Of a stretch of DNA of 64,000 nt, positions 8,432 to 17,370 are shown in pieces. The DNA lies in assembly GCF_022751215.1 (NCBI RefSeq), contig NZ_JAICDG010000002.1, positions 558,001-622,000 of the forward strand, in the 5' to 3' direction. Both the position numbers and the translations under genes were made by a program. The stretch's first letter is position 1. Every line of letters starts with the position of its first letter. This DNA is from Actinomadura terrae. GTDB lineage: Bacteria > Actinomycetota > Actinomycetes > Streptosporangiales > Streptosporangiaceae. The notes beneath the pieces were generated by a model that saw only the letters and a program-made list of their open reading frames with translations, was not told the origin of the DNA and ran no database searches.

Positions 8432-8659
8432 TTATCGGAGGTTTCGGCGGCGTCCCCGGGTGAGGATCCGGACGGTGCCGACCAGCGCGAGGCCGATCAG
8501 GACGACCGGGAGCAGCGTCGCGGCGGGCAGCACCGAGTCGTCCGACAACCCGTCGGCGAGGAAGATTCCCGCGAGCGCCAGGAAGAACAGGCCGGTGACC
8601 GGGCCCGCCGGGTCGAACCGGCGGCGGGCGGGACGGCGGTCCCGAGGGCCGTCAGACAC
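8432..8659 (-). CDS. small two-helix membrane protein coupled to PspC gene
   Basis: This 75-residue protein has two hydrophobic helices (about 20-36 and 43-62) between Arg-rich ends. The GTG start lies 6 bp after GGAGG and overlaps the end of the upstream PspC gene by 8 bp, so translation is probably coupled. I do not recognise a family. Its position suggests an accessory to the PspC membrane protein and the divergent two-component system. The C-terminus (TRGRRRNLR) would face the cytoplasm by the positive-inside rule. Confidence 0.7.
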   Translation of the reverse strand: MSDGPRDRRPARRRFDPAGPVTGLFFLALAGIFLADGLSDDSVLPAATLLPVVLIGLALVGTVRILTRGRRRNLR

Positions 8660-10001
8660 GTGACACCTCCACGTCGCCGATCCTGCCGCGGATGCGCAGG
8701 ACGATCTCCGGCGGGTTCGCGACGGCCGGACCCTCCGGCTCCAGCACCCGCGCGACCTTGGCGTTCGGGCCGCTGGTGGTGTGGAGCTCGACGCGCAGGT
8801 CGCCGAGGCTGATCCGGGCGTCCAGCCGGACGCGGGCGCCGCGCGGCAGCGTGACCCGCAGCTCCCCGAACGTGACCCCCGCGTTGACCGTGATGCTCTG
8901 GCCGGGGACGACCGGGAGCGCGGTCAGGTCGAGCGTGCCCCGCCCGGCCCCGAGCTTGTACTCCTGGTTGGTCTGGCTCACGTCGGTCGGGCGCCACTCC
9001 ACCTCGCCGTACTTGGCGTTGCGGGGCACCTCGGCGGCGGCGGACGTGGTGAGCAGCGCCAGCGTGAGCACGGTCCCGGCGGTGGCGAGCCCGCGCGTGC
9101 GCAGCCAGCCGCCCGCGACCAGGCCGAGACCGATCACCGCGAGCGCGGGCGCCATGACGATGAGCCAGGAGTCCGGCGCCGGGTAGGAGCGCGCGACGGG
9201 GATCATCGCGGCGCCCGCCGCCATCGCGGCCAGCAGCGTGATCGAGGTGGCGGGCGACGTCCCCTTCTCCCGCTTCTCGGCGGGAGACGCGCCGCCCGGC
9301 GCGTCACCAACCGGGAAATCGTCATACGGCGCGTCCGAGTACGGCGCGTCGCCCCACGGATCGTCCACGGGCGAACCGAACGTGTCCTCGGCGGGCGGCG
9401 CCGGGGGGCGCCCGTAGGCGGCCAGGTCGATCATGCCCTCGGGCAGGCCGCCGCCCGTCCCGGACGGGGTGCCCGCGTCCTCCTCGAACCGGAAGCCGGA
9501 CCGCCCGGGCGGATGCCCCGCGAACCGTTCCGGCACCGACCGCGCGACCGCCACGAGGTCCACCCCCCGCGCGTGCGAGACCAGCAGCACCAGCCCGAAC
9601 ACCACCACGATCGCGATCGCGTCCGAGGACACGCCGCCGAACAGGCTGCCCGCGACGCCGACGCACAGCAGCGCGCCGAGGATCGTCAGCACCGCCGGGG
9701 CGTCGAACCAGCGCCGGAACACCTGCTCGATCGGCGACGACACGCCGGGGCTCCCCGGCATCAGCAGCGCCGCCACGACGTAGAGGATGATCCCCTGCCC
9801 GTGTGCGAGGACGAGGATTCCGAACCCCACCCGGTACACGACGGGGTCGATGCCGGTGTATCGGGCGAGCCCGGTGCACACTCCGGCGAGCACGCGCCGC
9901 TGCGGGTCGCGCGCGAGCCGCCGGTGCCCCGGCCGCCCGATCGGAGCGGCGGCGTGCGCCCCGCCCGTGGTCTGGTTCTGCTCCTCGCCCATGGTGACCA
10001 T
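8652..10001 (-). CDS. PspC-domain multi-pass membrane protein with LiaF-like C-terminal domain
   Basis: Of 449 residues, about 28-85 form a PspC domain (RRVLAGVCTGLARYTGIDPVV then a helix). Further hydrophobic segments follow, separated by an acidic linker (about 190-240). The C-terminal part (about 340-449) is beta-rich with GTLDL, GELRVTLP and GDLRVEL repeats, like the LiaF/DUF-type cell-envelope stress domain. PspC/LiaF proteins commonly inhibit a LiaRS-like two-component system. The divergent gene 135 bp away encodes exactly such a PspC-sensor kinase, so this is its likely partner. Start at either of two nearby ATGs (10001 or 9992). Confidence 0.85.
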   Translation of the reverse strand: MVTMGEEQNQTTGGAHAAAPIGRPGHRRLARDPQRRVLAGVCTGLARYTGIDPVVYRVGFGILVLAHGQGIILYVVAALLMPGSPGVSSPIEQVFRRWFDAPAVLTILGALLCVGVAGSLFGGVSSDAIAIVVVFGLVLLVSHARGVDLVAVARSVPERFAGHPPGRSGFRFEEDAGTPSGTGGGLPEGMIDLAAYGRPPAPPAEDTFGSPVDDPWGDAPYSDAPYDDFPVGDAPGGASPAEKREKGTSPATSITLLAAMAAGAAMIPVARSYPAPDSWLIVMAPALAVIGLGLVAGGWLRTRGLATAGTVLTLALLTTSAAAEVPRNAKYGEVEWRPTDVSQTNQEYKLGAGRGTLDLTALPVVPGQSITVNAGVTFGELRVTLPRGARVRLDARISLGDLRVELHTTSGPNAKVARVLEPEGPAVANPPEIVLRIRGRIGDVEVSRV

Positions 10002-10034
10002 CGTGTCGTCCCGCCGCTCGGCGCGGTATCCGGG

Positions 10035-10079
10035 AGGTCCCTGACCCGACCCTGAGCCGGAACGGGGGAAGGTCCCTGA
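10035..10079. promoter_or_regulatory. direct repeat AGGTCCCTGA in the divergent PspC/kinase promoter region
   Basis: AGGTCCCTGA occurs exactly at 10035-10044 and again at 10070-10079, 35 bp apart, in the 134-bp space between the divergent PspC and kinase genes. It is a candidate binding site for the LuxR-type regulator encoded downstream, but could also be chance. Confidence 0.35.
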
Positions 10080-10135
10080 TGCGGGGAGGGAGGTCGGCGT
10101 GTGACGATCGGTGACGTGGGGGATCGGGAGGAATC

Positions 10136-11455
10136 ATGGCGGCGGTGAGCGGCGGGGCCGGTTCGGACGGCCGCGGCGCCGGTCCGCGCGCCCCGCAGGA
10201 CCAGCCGCCCCCGAGCCGCGAGCAGGAAAAGCCCCCTCCTGAGGACGAGGTGCCTCCGAAGGGTGAGGTGCCTCCTAGGCGTGGGCGGGGCGGGCCGCGC
10301 CCGCGGTTGGAGCGGGCCGTGCGCGGGCGGCTTGTGGCCGGGGTGTGCCGTGGGCTGGCCGAGCACCTCGGCGTGGACGTGCTGATCGTCCGGCTCGCGT
10401 TCGTTGTGCTCTCCACGGCGAGCGGGCTCGGGGTCGCCGCCTACACCGCGTTCTGGGTGCTCGTCCCGCGCCGCGACCCGGCCATCGAGCCCGAGGTGGG
10501 CGTCCAGCGCAAGCGCGGCGGACGCGACTGGGGCAAGCTGCTCGCCTACAGCGCGCTCACGATCGGGCTGGCGGCGCTGCCGCTCGGGGCCGGGTTCGTG
10601 AAGCTGGCGCTGTGGCCGTTCATCGTCGGCGGCGTCGGCGCGGCGATCCTGTGGCAGCAGGCCGACCGCGACCAGCGGCAGCGCTGGGTGCTGCCGCTGC
10701 GCCAGCGGTGGCTGCGCAGCCTGCTCGGCCTGCTGCTGGTCGTCGGCGGCATCGGCGGGTTCGTCGCGCAGAAGGTGGACGCGGGGCAGGCGCGCTCGGT
10801 CGTCATCGCCATGCTGATCATCCTCACCGGCGTCGCGGTGATCGTCACGCCGTGGGTGGTGCGGCTCTGGCAGGACCTGGACGCGGAACGGCACGAGCGC
10901 ATCCGCTCCCAGGAGCGCGCGGAACTCGCCGCGCACATCCACGACTCGGTGCTGCACACGCTGACGCTCATCCAGCGGAACGCGGCCGATCCCCGCGAGG
11001 TGCAGCGGCTCGCGCGGTCCCAGGAGCGGACGCTGCGGACGTGGCTCTACCAGCCGCGCGCCGACCCCGACCAGACCTTCGCGGCCGCGATAAGGGAGGC
11101 GGCGGGCGAGGTCGAGGACGACCACGGCGTGCCGATCGAGGTCGTCTGCGTCGGCGACACCGCCCTGGACGAGCGGCTCGGCTCGGCGCTCCAGGCCGCG
11201 CGGGAGGCGATGGTGAACGCCGCCAAGTACGCGGAGGCGCCGTCGGTGTCGGTGTACGCGGAGGTCGAGGGGGACGAGATCGCGATCTTCGTCCGCGACC
11301 GGGGCAAGGGTTTCGACCTCGACCAGGTCCCGGAGGACCGGATGGGCGTCCGGGGGTCCATCATCGGACGTATGGAGCGCAACGGCGGCAAGGCGACCGT
11401 GCGGACCGCGCCGGGCGAGGGCACCGAAGTGCGTTTGGAGATCAGGAAATCGTGA
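10136..11455 (+). CDS. PspC-domain sensor histidine kinase (LiaS/NarX-like)
   Basis: This 439-residue protein starts with a Pro-rich cytosolic tail, followed by a PspC domain (about 58-113), two further membrane segments (about 137-175 and 197-241) and a HisKA_3-type kinase core. The H-box is LAAHIHDSVLHTL (phospho-accepting His about 269), with an N-box (EAMVNAAKYAEA) and DRGKGFDL and GEGTEVRLE ATP-lid motifs. Such kinases respond to envelope stress. It overlaps the response regulator gene by 4 bp (GTGA). The ATG follows GGGAGGAATC. It is divergent from the PspC/LiaF-like gene, making a LiaFSR-like module. Confidence 0.9.
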   Translation: MAAVSGGAGSDGRGAGPRAPQDQPPPSREQEKPPPEDEVPPKGEVPPRRGRGGPRPRLERAVRGRLVAGVCRGLAEHLGVDVLIVRLAFVVLSTASGLGVAAYTAFWVLVPRRDPAIEPEVGVQRKRGGRDWGKLLAYSALTIGLAALPLGAGFVKLALWPFIVGGVGAAILWQQADRDQRQRWVLPLRQRWLRSLLGLLLVVGGIGGFVAQKVDAGQARSVVIAMLIILTGVAVIVTPWVVRLWQDLDAERHERIRSQERAELAAHIHDSVLHTLTLIQRNAADPREVQRLARSQERTLRTWLYQPRADPDQTFAAAIREAAGEVEDDHGVPIEVVCVGDTALDERLGSALQAAREAMVNAAKYAEAPSVSVYAEVEGDEIAIFVRDRGKGFDLDQVPEDRMGVRGSIIGRMERNGGKATVRTAPGEGTEVRLEIRKS

Positions 11456-12093
11456 GCGAGGCGTTGAGGCGGGTCGTGCTGGTCGACGACCACCAGATGT
11501 TCCGGACCGGCGTGAAGGCGGAGCTCGGCGGCGGCGTGGAGATCGTCGGGGAGGCGGGCGACGTCGACGAGGCGGTCACCGTGATCAAGGCCGTCCAGCC
11601 GGACGTGGTGCTGCTGGACGTACACCTGCCCGGCGGCGGCGGGATCGAGGTGCTGCGCCGCCTGCACGGGAGCGTCGCGTCCAAGTTCCTCGCCCTGTCG
11701 GTGTCGGACGCGGCGGAGGACGTGATCGGCGTCGTCCGGGGCGGCGCGCGCGGCTATGTGACCAAGACCATCTCCGGGGTGGAGCTGACCGACGCGATCG
11801 GCCGCGTCGCGGACGGCGACGCGGTGTTCTCGCCCCGGCTCGCGGGCTTCGTGCTGGACGCGTTCGCCGCGACCGACGTCCCCGCCGTCGACCCGGAGCT
11901 CGACCAGATCACCCAGCGGGAACGCGACGTGCTGCGGCTGATCGCGCGCGGCTACGCCTACAAGGAGATCGCCAAGGAGCTGTTCATCTCCGTGAAGACG
12001 GTGGAGACGCACGTCAGCAGCGTGTTGCGCAAGCTCCAGCTCTCCAACCGGCACGAGCTGTCGCGCTGGGCCGCCGCCCGCCGCCTCGTCTGA
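11452..12093 (+). CDS. LuxR/NarL-family response regulator
   Basis: The GTG start overlaps the kinase stop (GTGA). The 213-residue protein has a receiver domain with VDDHQ acidic pocket and phosphorylatable Asp56 (VVLLDVHLPGG), a conserved Ser/Thr and Lys (LALSVSD, YVTK), and a C-terminal GerE helix-turn-helix (about 148-205, TQRERDVLRLIARGYAYKEI). It is the cognate partner of the PspC-kinase and probably controls the divergent PspC operon. A short stem-loop follows the gene. Confidence 0.93.
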   Translation: MSEALRRVVLVDDHQMFRTGVKAELGGGVEIVGEAGDVDEAVTVIKAVQPDVVLLDVHLPGGGGIEVLRRLHGSVASKFLALSVSDAAEDVIGVVRGGARGYVTKTISGVELTDAIGRVADGDAVFSPRLAGFVLDAFAATDVPAVDPELDQITQRERDVLRLIARGYAYKEIAKELFISVKTVETHVSSVLRKLQLSNRHELSRWAAARRLV

Positions 12094-12107
12094 CCCGCCG
12101 CCCCGTC

Positions 12108-12130
12108 CGAAACGCCCGTCTCGCGTTTCG
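12108..12130 (+). terminator. short stem-loop after the response regulator gene
   Basis: CGAAACGC at 12108-12115 pairs perfectly with GCGTTTCG at 12123-12130 across a 7-nt loop, 15 bp past the stop. There is no clear T-run, so confidence is moderate. Confidence 0.5.
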
Positions 12131-12213
12131 CCAGGATGCAACGGTTCGGGTGCGACTGTGAACAAATCGTAATGTTCCTACCTTCGGCTTAAAGATCGTG
12201 CGGTGCCGGAGGT

Positions 12214-13041
12214 ATGGGACAGTCGCTCCTCATGACGTATCCCCCCGAACCCGGACATCCGGGAATCGATCCGCCCCCGCCGTCCCCTTATCCCATGCCG
12301 GGCCCGCCCGGGGCGCCTGTCATGCCCGGTGGGCCCGGCGGGCCCGGCGGGCCCGGCATGGGACCCGGCTTCGGACAGCAGCGCGACGACGACAAGACCA
12401 ACGGCATGGCCATCGCCGCGTTCGTCACCGGCCTGCTCGGCTGCCTCGGCGTGCTCGGCCTCATCCTCGGCCTCATCGCCCGCCACCAGATCAAGGAGCG
12501 GGGCGGCAAGGGCGGCGGTCTCGCCACGGCGGGCATCGCCCTGTCGTCACTCTGGGTGGCGTTCGGCCTGATAGCGACGGTGTACTCCGTCACCAGCGGC
12601 GGGTCCGACGGTGATGACAAGGGCGGCGCCAAGCCCACGGTGACCTCGACCAAGCCGAAGAAGGTCGACGCCAGGAAGATGAAGGTCGGCGACTGCATCA
12701 ACGACAACAGCGGCGCCGCCACCACCACGGCCTCGGAGGGCCCGGTGGAGGTGGAGAGCGTCAAGATCGTGCCGTGCGCCGGCCCGCACGACGGCGAGGT
12801 GCTCGCCACCTTCAAGCTCGGCGGGCTGTTCCCGAGCGAGAACGAGATGAGCCGGAAGGCGTCGGCCGGCTGCAAGCGGCTGATGGCTCCCCGGCTGCGC
12901 CGCGAGCCCGCCGCCCGCAGCCTCGCGACGTCCTACTACTACCCGACGGCCGAGTCGTGGACGCGCGGCGACCGCGCGGTTACCTGCGTCGCGGTGCACG
13001 CGACCGAGGGCAGGAAGCTCACCCGTCCGATCCACCGCTGA
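12214..13041 (+). CDS. DUF4190 / septum-formation-like membrane protein
   Basis: This 275-residue protein has a Pro/Gly-rich cytosolic head (residues 11-55, GGPGGPGGPG tract). The DUF4190 pair of helices follows (about 64-122, AIAAFVTGLLGCLGVLGLILG and a second helix). An extracytoplasmic domain carries conserved Cys residues (VGDCINDNS, IVPCAGPHDGEVLATFKL, AGCKRL, VTCVAVH), as in actinobacterial septum-formation-family domains. Function is unproven. The start is uncertain: GGAGGT directly abuts the ATG at 12214, while the alternative ATG at 12232 (MTYPPEPG) is 18 nt beyond that SD. Confidence 0.8.
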   Translation: MGQSLLMTYPPEPGHPGIDPPPPSPYPMPGPPGAPVMPGGPGGPGGPGMGPGFGQQRDDDKTNGMAIAAFVTGLLGCLGVLGLILGLIARHQIKERGGKGGGLATAGIALSSLWVAFGLIATVYSVTSGGSDGDDKGGAKPTVTSTKPKKVDARKMKVGDCINDNSGAATTTASEGPVEVESVKIVPCAGPHDGEVLATFKLGGLFPSENEMSRKASAGCKRLMAPRLRREPAARSLATSYYYPTAESWTRGDRAVTCVAVHATEGRKLTRPIHR

Positions 13042-13129
13042 CGGACGCGTACCTCCCGCACGCTGGGCGGCCGGCCCGCCGCCCGGTCCAGGGACACGCC
13101 CCCGCAGCATCCCCGACCGGCGGGACCCC

Positions 13130-14311
13130 TCAGTAGGACTTGAGCTTGTAGGAGTTGGCGACGGCCGCGAGGTCGATCAGCTGCTCCTCGCCCGGCCCCT
13201 CGGGCGCCTCCCCAGCCGCGAGCTTGGCGAGTTCCGCGTCCATGTCCTGCATTCCCCTCTCCCCGAGCGCCTGGTTCGCCGTCACGTAGCCGCGCAGCTC
13301 GTCCTCGTAGGCGGCGAACGCCTTGACGTGGTCGCCGCCCGCGGCCTTCAGCTCCCCGGCCAGCACGTACGCGCCGACCATGGCCATGCTGGTGCCCTGC
13401 CCGGACGCGGGGGACCCGCAGTACCCGGCGTCGCCGACCAGCGCGACCCGTCCCCGCGACCAGGCGTCCAGATGGACCTGGGCCAGCGAGTCGAAGTGGA
13501 AGTCGGGCGCGTCCGCCATCGTGTCGAGCAGCCGCCGCACGTCGCCGTCCGCACCCGCGTACCGCTCCATGAGCAGCCGCTGGTGCGCGGGCACGTCGCG
13601 ATGGTCGTAGTCGACCGGGTCGGGGGAGTTGAAGCCCATGTAGACGCGCAGCTCGGAGTTCTCGCGGGCGCTCATCATCATCGCGCCGTAGGTCCCGTTG
13701 TCCGGCGCGTAGATGACCGTCTGCCAGTGGTCGAGGTCGAAGATGTTCGGCGCCGTCCACACCGCGAGGTAGCCGCCGAGGTAGCGCAGCGGGGTCGGGT
13801 CGTCGAAGGCGAGCCGGCGCGTGTTGGAGTGCAGCCCGTCCGCGCCGACGACCAGGTCGAACGTGCGGGTCGTCCCGCTCTCGAAGCCGACGCGCACCCC
13901 GTCGCCGTCCTGGTCGAGGGTCGCGATCGAGTCGCCGTAGCGGCGCTCGACCCGGTCGCCGGACGCGGCGTCCAGCAACCCTGCGAGGTCGTCCCGCAGG
14001 ATCTCGACGTCGGGGCCGGCGATCTCGCCGCCGCTCACGGTGAACGCGGTCGTCCGGTAGAGCTCCTTCCCCGAACGGTCGACCACCGACATCCCGCGCA
14101 ACGCGGTGTTGTTCCGCCGCAGGTCGTCGAGTATCCCCATCCGCTCTGCGACGTCGAGCGCGGACCCCCGCACGTCGATCGCCTGCCCGCCCGGCCTCAG
14201 CCCGGGCGCCACCTCCACCACCGTGACCTCGAACCCGTGCCGGTCGAGCCAGTACGCCGTGGCCGTCCCCGCGATGCTCGCGCCGGAGACCAGAACCGTC
14301 GTTTTCCGCAT
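13130..14311 (-). CDS. FAD-dependent monooxygenase (PHBH/TetX-like)
   Basis: This 393-residue flavoprotein has an N-terminal dinucleotide-binding motif (TTVLVSGASIAGTATAYWL), the DG motif FDLVVGADGLHSNTRRL and the GD motif GRVALVGDAGYCGSP, as in group A aromatic or tetracycline-type monooxygenases. These use NAD(P)H, FAD and O2 to hydroxylate small molecules; the substrate is unknown. The ATG follows GAGGGG with good spacing. It stands alone, convergent with the DUF4190 gene and following the serine hydrolase gene on the same strand, which has its own terminator. Confidence 0.88.
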   Translation of the reverse strand: MRKTTVLVSGASIAGTATAYWLDRHGFEVTVVEVAPGLRPGGQAIDVRGSALDVAERMGILDDLRRNNTALRGMSVVDRSGKELYRTTAFTVSGGEIAGPDVEILRDDLAGLLDAASGDRVERRYGDSIATLDQDGDGVRVGFESGTTRTFDLVVGADGLHSNTRRLAFDDPTPLRYLGGYLAVWTAPNIFDLDHWQTVIYAPDNGTYGAMMMSARENSELRVYMGFNSPDPVDYDHRDVPAHQRLLMERYAGADGDVRRLLDTMADAPDFHFDSLAQVHLDAWSRGRVALVGDAGYCGSPASGQGTSMAMVGAYVLAGELKAAGGDHVKAFAAYEDELRGYVTANQALGERGMQDMDAELAKLAAGEAPEGPGEEQLIDLAAVANSYKLKSY

Positions 14312-14373
14312 CAGGCACCCCTCATCTCGTTGTGCCTGAAGGGTCGCCGCCCGCGCTGAGACCGCACTGACAA

Positions 14374-14409
14374 CGCGGCGTCGGGGACGGTCACGCCCCT
14401 GACGCCGCG
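14374..14409 (-). terminator. stem-loop terminator of the serine hydrolase gene
   Basis: CGCGGCGTC-GGGG at 14374-14386 pairs with CCCC-T-GACGCCGCG at 14396-14409, with a one-base bulge and a 9-nt loop. It lies just past the stop of the minus-strand hydrolase. Confidence 0.6.
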
Positions 14410-14431
14410 CTGATATCCCGAGCTGAGCGGC

Positions 14432-15322
14432 TCAGCGCCGCATCGTGGACACGACGAGATCGGCGACGTGCTCGACCGTGTCCACGCCCGACTCCATGGT
14501 CGGGTTCTCGCGGCTGCACACCGCGACGAGGAAGTCGTGGTCCGGGCCGGTGATGCGGCCGATGCTGTTGACCGCCCAGCCGTGCCCCTGCCGGTGGACG
14601 GGGGTCCAGCCGTTCTTCAGCGCCACCCGCTCGCCCGGCCGCGCCGCCGCGCTCACGCCCCACGCCTGCTCGCGGATGACCGAGCCCATGAGGCCCAGCA
14701 CGTATCCGCGGCCGGACGCGCCGAGCGGGCTGCCGGGGGAGGCCAGCGTCGTGAGCAGGCGGACCTGGTCGGCCGGGCTGGTGAGGGAGGAGCCCCACGA
14801 CGACTGGAACGGCGTGGTCTGCGTCAGGCCGAGGCGCCGGTTCCACCTGCCGATGCCCGAGCGGTCGCCGGACCGCGCGTACAGGGCGTCGGCGGCGGTG
14901 TTGTCGCTCTCCCTGATCATCTGCCCGGCGAGGTCCCGCTCGTCCGCCGACAGGTTGCGGCGTTGCTGCTGCCGCTGCATCAGCAGCCCGGTCAGGATGT
15001 CGACCTTCATGATGCTCGCGGACACGAACCGGCCGCTCTCGTTCTCCCCGAACGAGCGCCCGGTGCGCAGGTCGGTCGCCATCACGCCCGCCTTGCCCGG
15101 ACGCGTCGCCGCGTAGGCGCGCACGCTCCGGCGCAGCGCGGCGGTGTCGAGCGGCCGACGCGCGGCGACGGCGCCGGCGTCGCGTTCAAGGGGCGCGGTG
15201 GCCCCGGCCTGGACGCCCTTGCGCTCCGGTCCGTCCGAGAAGATCCAGTGGGCCGTGAGCCCGGCCCCTGCGGTGAGCGCCGCGCCCGCCGCGACCGCGG
15301 GCATGATGAGCTGGCGTCGCAT
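14432..15322 (-). CDS. exported class A beta-lactamase-like serine hydrolase
   Basis: This 296-residue protein has an N-terminal signal or anchor helix (residues 5-28). Penicillin-interacting motifs occur in order: SIMK (Ser103/Lys106), SDN (139-141) and KNG (236-238, in place of KTG). The spacing is that of class A beta-lactamase folds. The catalytic Glu of the omega loop of true beta-lactamases is not obvious, so a penicillin-binding hydrolase of unknown substrate is as likely as an antibiotic-degrading enzyme. It acts outside the membrane. It is monocistronic, with its own terminator. Confidence 0.85.
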   Translation of the reverse strand: MRRQLIMPAVAAGAALTAGAGLTAHWIFSDGPERKGVQAGATAPLERDAGAVAARRPLDTAALRRSVRAYAATRPGKAGVMATDLRTGRSFGENESGRFVSASIMKVDILTGLLMQRQQQRRNLSADERDLAGQMIRESDNTAADALYARSGDRSGIGRWNRRLGLTQTTPFQSSWGSSLTSPADQVRLLTTLASPGSPLGASGRGYVLGLMGSVIREQAWGVSAAARPGERVALKNGWTPVHRQGHGWAVNSIGRITGPDHDFLVAVCSRENPTMESGVDTVEHVADLVVSTMRR

Positions 15323-15524
15323 CGATCCCCCGATTCGCGCGACGGCGGCGGCCCCCCCGAGCCGCCATGATCACTGGCGGCCCTACCCGGGGTGCTCGAA
15401 CGCTCACCTTGCGGCGTTACACCCGTACGGACTCTTTGTCGTCCATTACCGGCTTGCGGGGAACCGACCGCCCAATCCGGAAGCGGCGCCGGGCCGGTCG
15501 GCGGAGGGGATCAGGCGAAGAGGA

Positions 15525-16253
15525 TCAGGCCGTTTCGACGACCTGGAAGGGCTCGGCGTACCGTCCCTCGGGCAGGCCCGCCGCCGCTGCCGCCGCGCCC
15601 ATCCAGCCGCGCAGCATCTCCTGGAGCCCGTCGCCCATGTGGGCGGTCTGGCTGGCGTGCGCCCGCAGCGCGTTCAGCTTGCGCTCGAACTGGTCGGTGA
15701 TGTCGACGTGGTGGTTCGCAGCCGAGCCGCCCGCGAGCCACACCTCGCGCACCGTCCACGCCTCCAGGCCCTCGGCACGCAGTTCGGGGAAGGCGTAGGG
15801 GTTGCGCGCGTCGGGGTAGACGGCGTCCAGCGCGGCGGAGCCGACGGCCCGGTGGTCGGGGTGGCTCGGGTAGATCCGCTCGTAGTTGCGCTCCGGCGTC
15901 GGCATGACGACCCGGTCGGGCCGGACCTGCCGGATCACCCGGGCGATGTCGCGGCGCAGGTCGAGCGTCGCCTCGACCCGCCCGTCGGGGTAGCCGAGGA
16001 ACCGGACGTCGCCGACGCCGACGCACTTGGCCGCCGCGCGCTGCTCCTCGCGCCGCAGCGCCGCCATCTCCGGCCGGGTGAGCCCGTCGTCGAACCCGCC
16101 CGCGTCGCCGTCGGTGACCATGAGGTAGACGACCTCGATGCCCCGGTCGGTCCAGTTCGCCACCGATCCCGCCACGCCGAAGTCGACATCGTCGGGATGC
16201 GCCATCACGGCGAGGATCCGCTGCACCTCGCCGTCGTCCAGAACGTTGGTCAC
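15525..16253 (-). CDS. PIG-L family deacetylase
   Basis: This 242-residue protein has the metal-binding AHPDD motif (residues 18-22) and HPDH (131-134) of the PIG-L/LmbE Zn-dependent N-acetyl-sugar deacetylases. Actinobacterial relatives include MshB and Mca of mycothiol metabolism, but length and sequence here fit the generic group, so the substrate is not assigned. It is probably cytosolic. It is divergent from dhaK with a 121-bp shared promoter region. The Ala-rich segment AAAAAAGLPEGRY lies near the C-terminus. Confidence 0.88.
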   Translation of the reverse strand: MTNVLDDGEVQRILAVMAHPDDVDFGVAGSVANWTDRGIEVVYLMVTDGDAGGFDDGLTRPEMAALRREEQRAAAKCVGVGDVRFLGYPDGRVEATLDLRRDIARVIRQVRPDRVVMPTPERNYERIYPSHPDHRAVGSAALDAVYPDARNPYAFPELRAEGLEAWTVREVWLAGGSAANHHVDITDQFERKLNALRAHASQTAHMGDGLQEMLRGWMGAAAAAAGLPEGRYAEPFQVVETA

Positions 16254-16374
16254 CGTTCAACCCTATGCGGCGATCAAGGTTGCTCGCCCCCGCCAGAGTG
16301 CGGTCGTGCGCCGGTTCCGGCATTGATCGCGATTGGGCCTGGGACGCGGCGCGCTGCCGGGGTAGAGCTGAGAC

Positions 16375-17370
16375 ATGCGCAAACTCATCAACGCCCCGGC
16401 GGACGTCGTCTCCGACGCGCTGCGCGGACTCGCCGCGGCCCACCCCTCGCTGCGGGTCGACGCGGCGAGCGGGACGGTCCGCCGCGCGGACGCGCCGCGT
16501 CCGGGGAAGGTCGGCCTGGTCTCGGGCGGCGGTTCGGGCCACGAGCCGCTGCACGCCGGGTTCGTCGGGTACGGGATGCTGGACGCGGCGTGCGCGGGCG
16601 AGGTGTTCACCTCCCCGGTGCCCGACCAGATCATCGCCGCGACCATGGCGGTGAACGGCGGCGCGGGCGTCCTGCACGTCGTGAAGAACTACACCGGCGA
16701 CGTCCTCAACTTCCGGATGGCGGCGGAGCTGGCCGAGGACGAGGACATCGAGGTCGCCTCCGTCGTCGTGAACGACGACGTGGCCGTCGAGGACTCCACC
16801 TTCACCGCCGGGCGGCGCGGCACCGGCGCGACGCTGTTCGTGGAGAAGATCGCGGGCGCGCTCGCCGAGGAGGGCGCGGACCTCGGCGCGGTCGCCGCCG
16901 TGGCGCGCGAGGTGAACGAGCGCAGCCGGTCGTTCGGCGTCGCGCTGTCGCCGTGCACGGTGCCCGCCGCCGGGGAGCCCACCTTCGAGCTGGGCCCGGA
17001 CGAGATGGAGCTCGGCATCGGCATCCACGGCGAGCCCGGCCGCGAGCGGGTCAAGGCGGGGACGGCCGCCGAGATCGTCGACGCCTCGCTCAGCGCGATC
17101 GACGCCGACCTGCCGGTGGCGGGCGCCGAGCTGCTCGTGCTGGTGAACGGGATGGGCGGGACGCCGCTGATCGAGCAGTACGTCGCCTACGCGGCGGCGG
17201 CGGAATGGCTGGAGGGGCACGGCGCGAGCGTCGTCCGGCCGCTGGTCGGGCCGTTCGTCACGAGCCTGGAGATGGCGGGCTGCATGATCAGCGTGTGCCG
17301 GCTGACGCCCGAGCTGACCCGGCTCTGGGACGCGCCCGTGCAGACCCCGGCGCTGAGGTGGGGACGGTGA
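16375..17370 (+). CDS. dhaK: dihydroxyacetone kinase subunit DhaK
   Basis: This 331-residue Dha-binding subunit has [16 protein letters not shown] near the N-terminus and GIGIHGEPG, whose His forms the covalent hemiaminal with dihydroxyacetone. Length matches the family. It forms the PTS-dependent kinase with DhaL and DhaM encoded immediately downstream: phosphate flows from PEP through EI, HPr and DhaM to ADP on DhaL and then to Dha. The stop overlaps the dhaL GTG (GTGA), so the operon is translationally coupled. Confidence 0.96.
   Translation: MRKLINAPADVVSDALRGLAAAHPSLRVDAASGTVRRADAPRPGKVGLVSGGGSGHEPLHAGFVGYGMLDAACAGEVFTSPVPDQIIAATMAVNGGAGVLHVVKNYTGDVLNFRMAAELAEDEDIEVASVVVNDDVAVEDSTFTAGRRGTGATLFVEKIAGALAEEGADLGAVAAVAREVNERSRSFGVALSPCTVPAAGEPTFELGPDEMELGIGIHGEPGRERVKAGTAAEIVDASLSAIDADLPVAGAELLVLVNGMGGTPLIEQYVAYAAAAEWLEGHGASVVRPLVGPFVTSLEMAGCMISVCRLTPELTRLWDAPVQTPALRWGR

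Noticed and set aside
14432..15322. Acquired beta-lactamase resistance gene
   Set aside because: The motif set fits a class A-like serine hydrolase, but the KTG is KNG and the omega-loop Glu is not evident; context is chromosomal, so resistance is not claimed.
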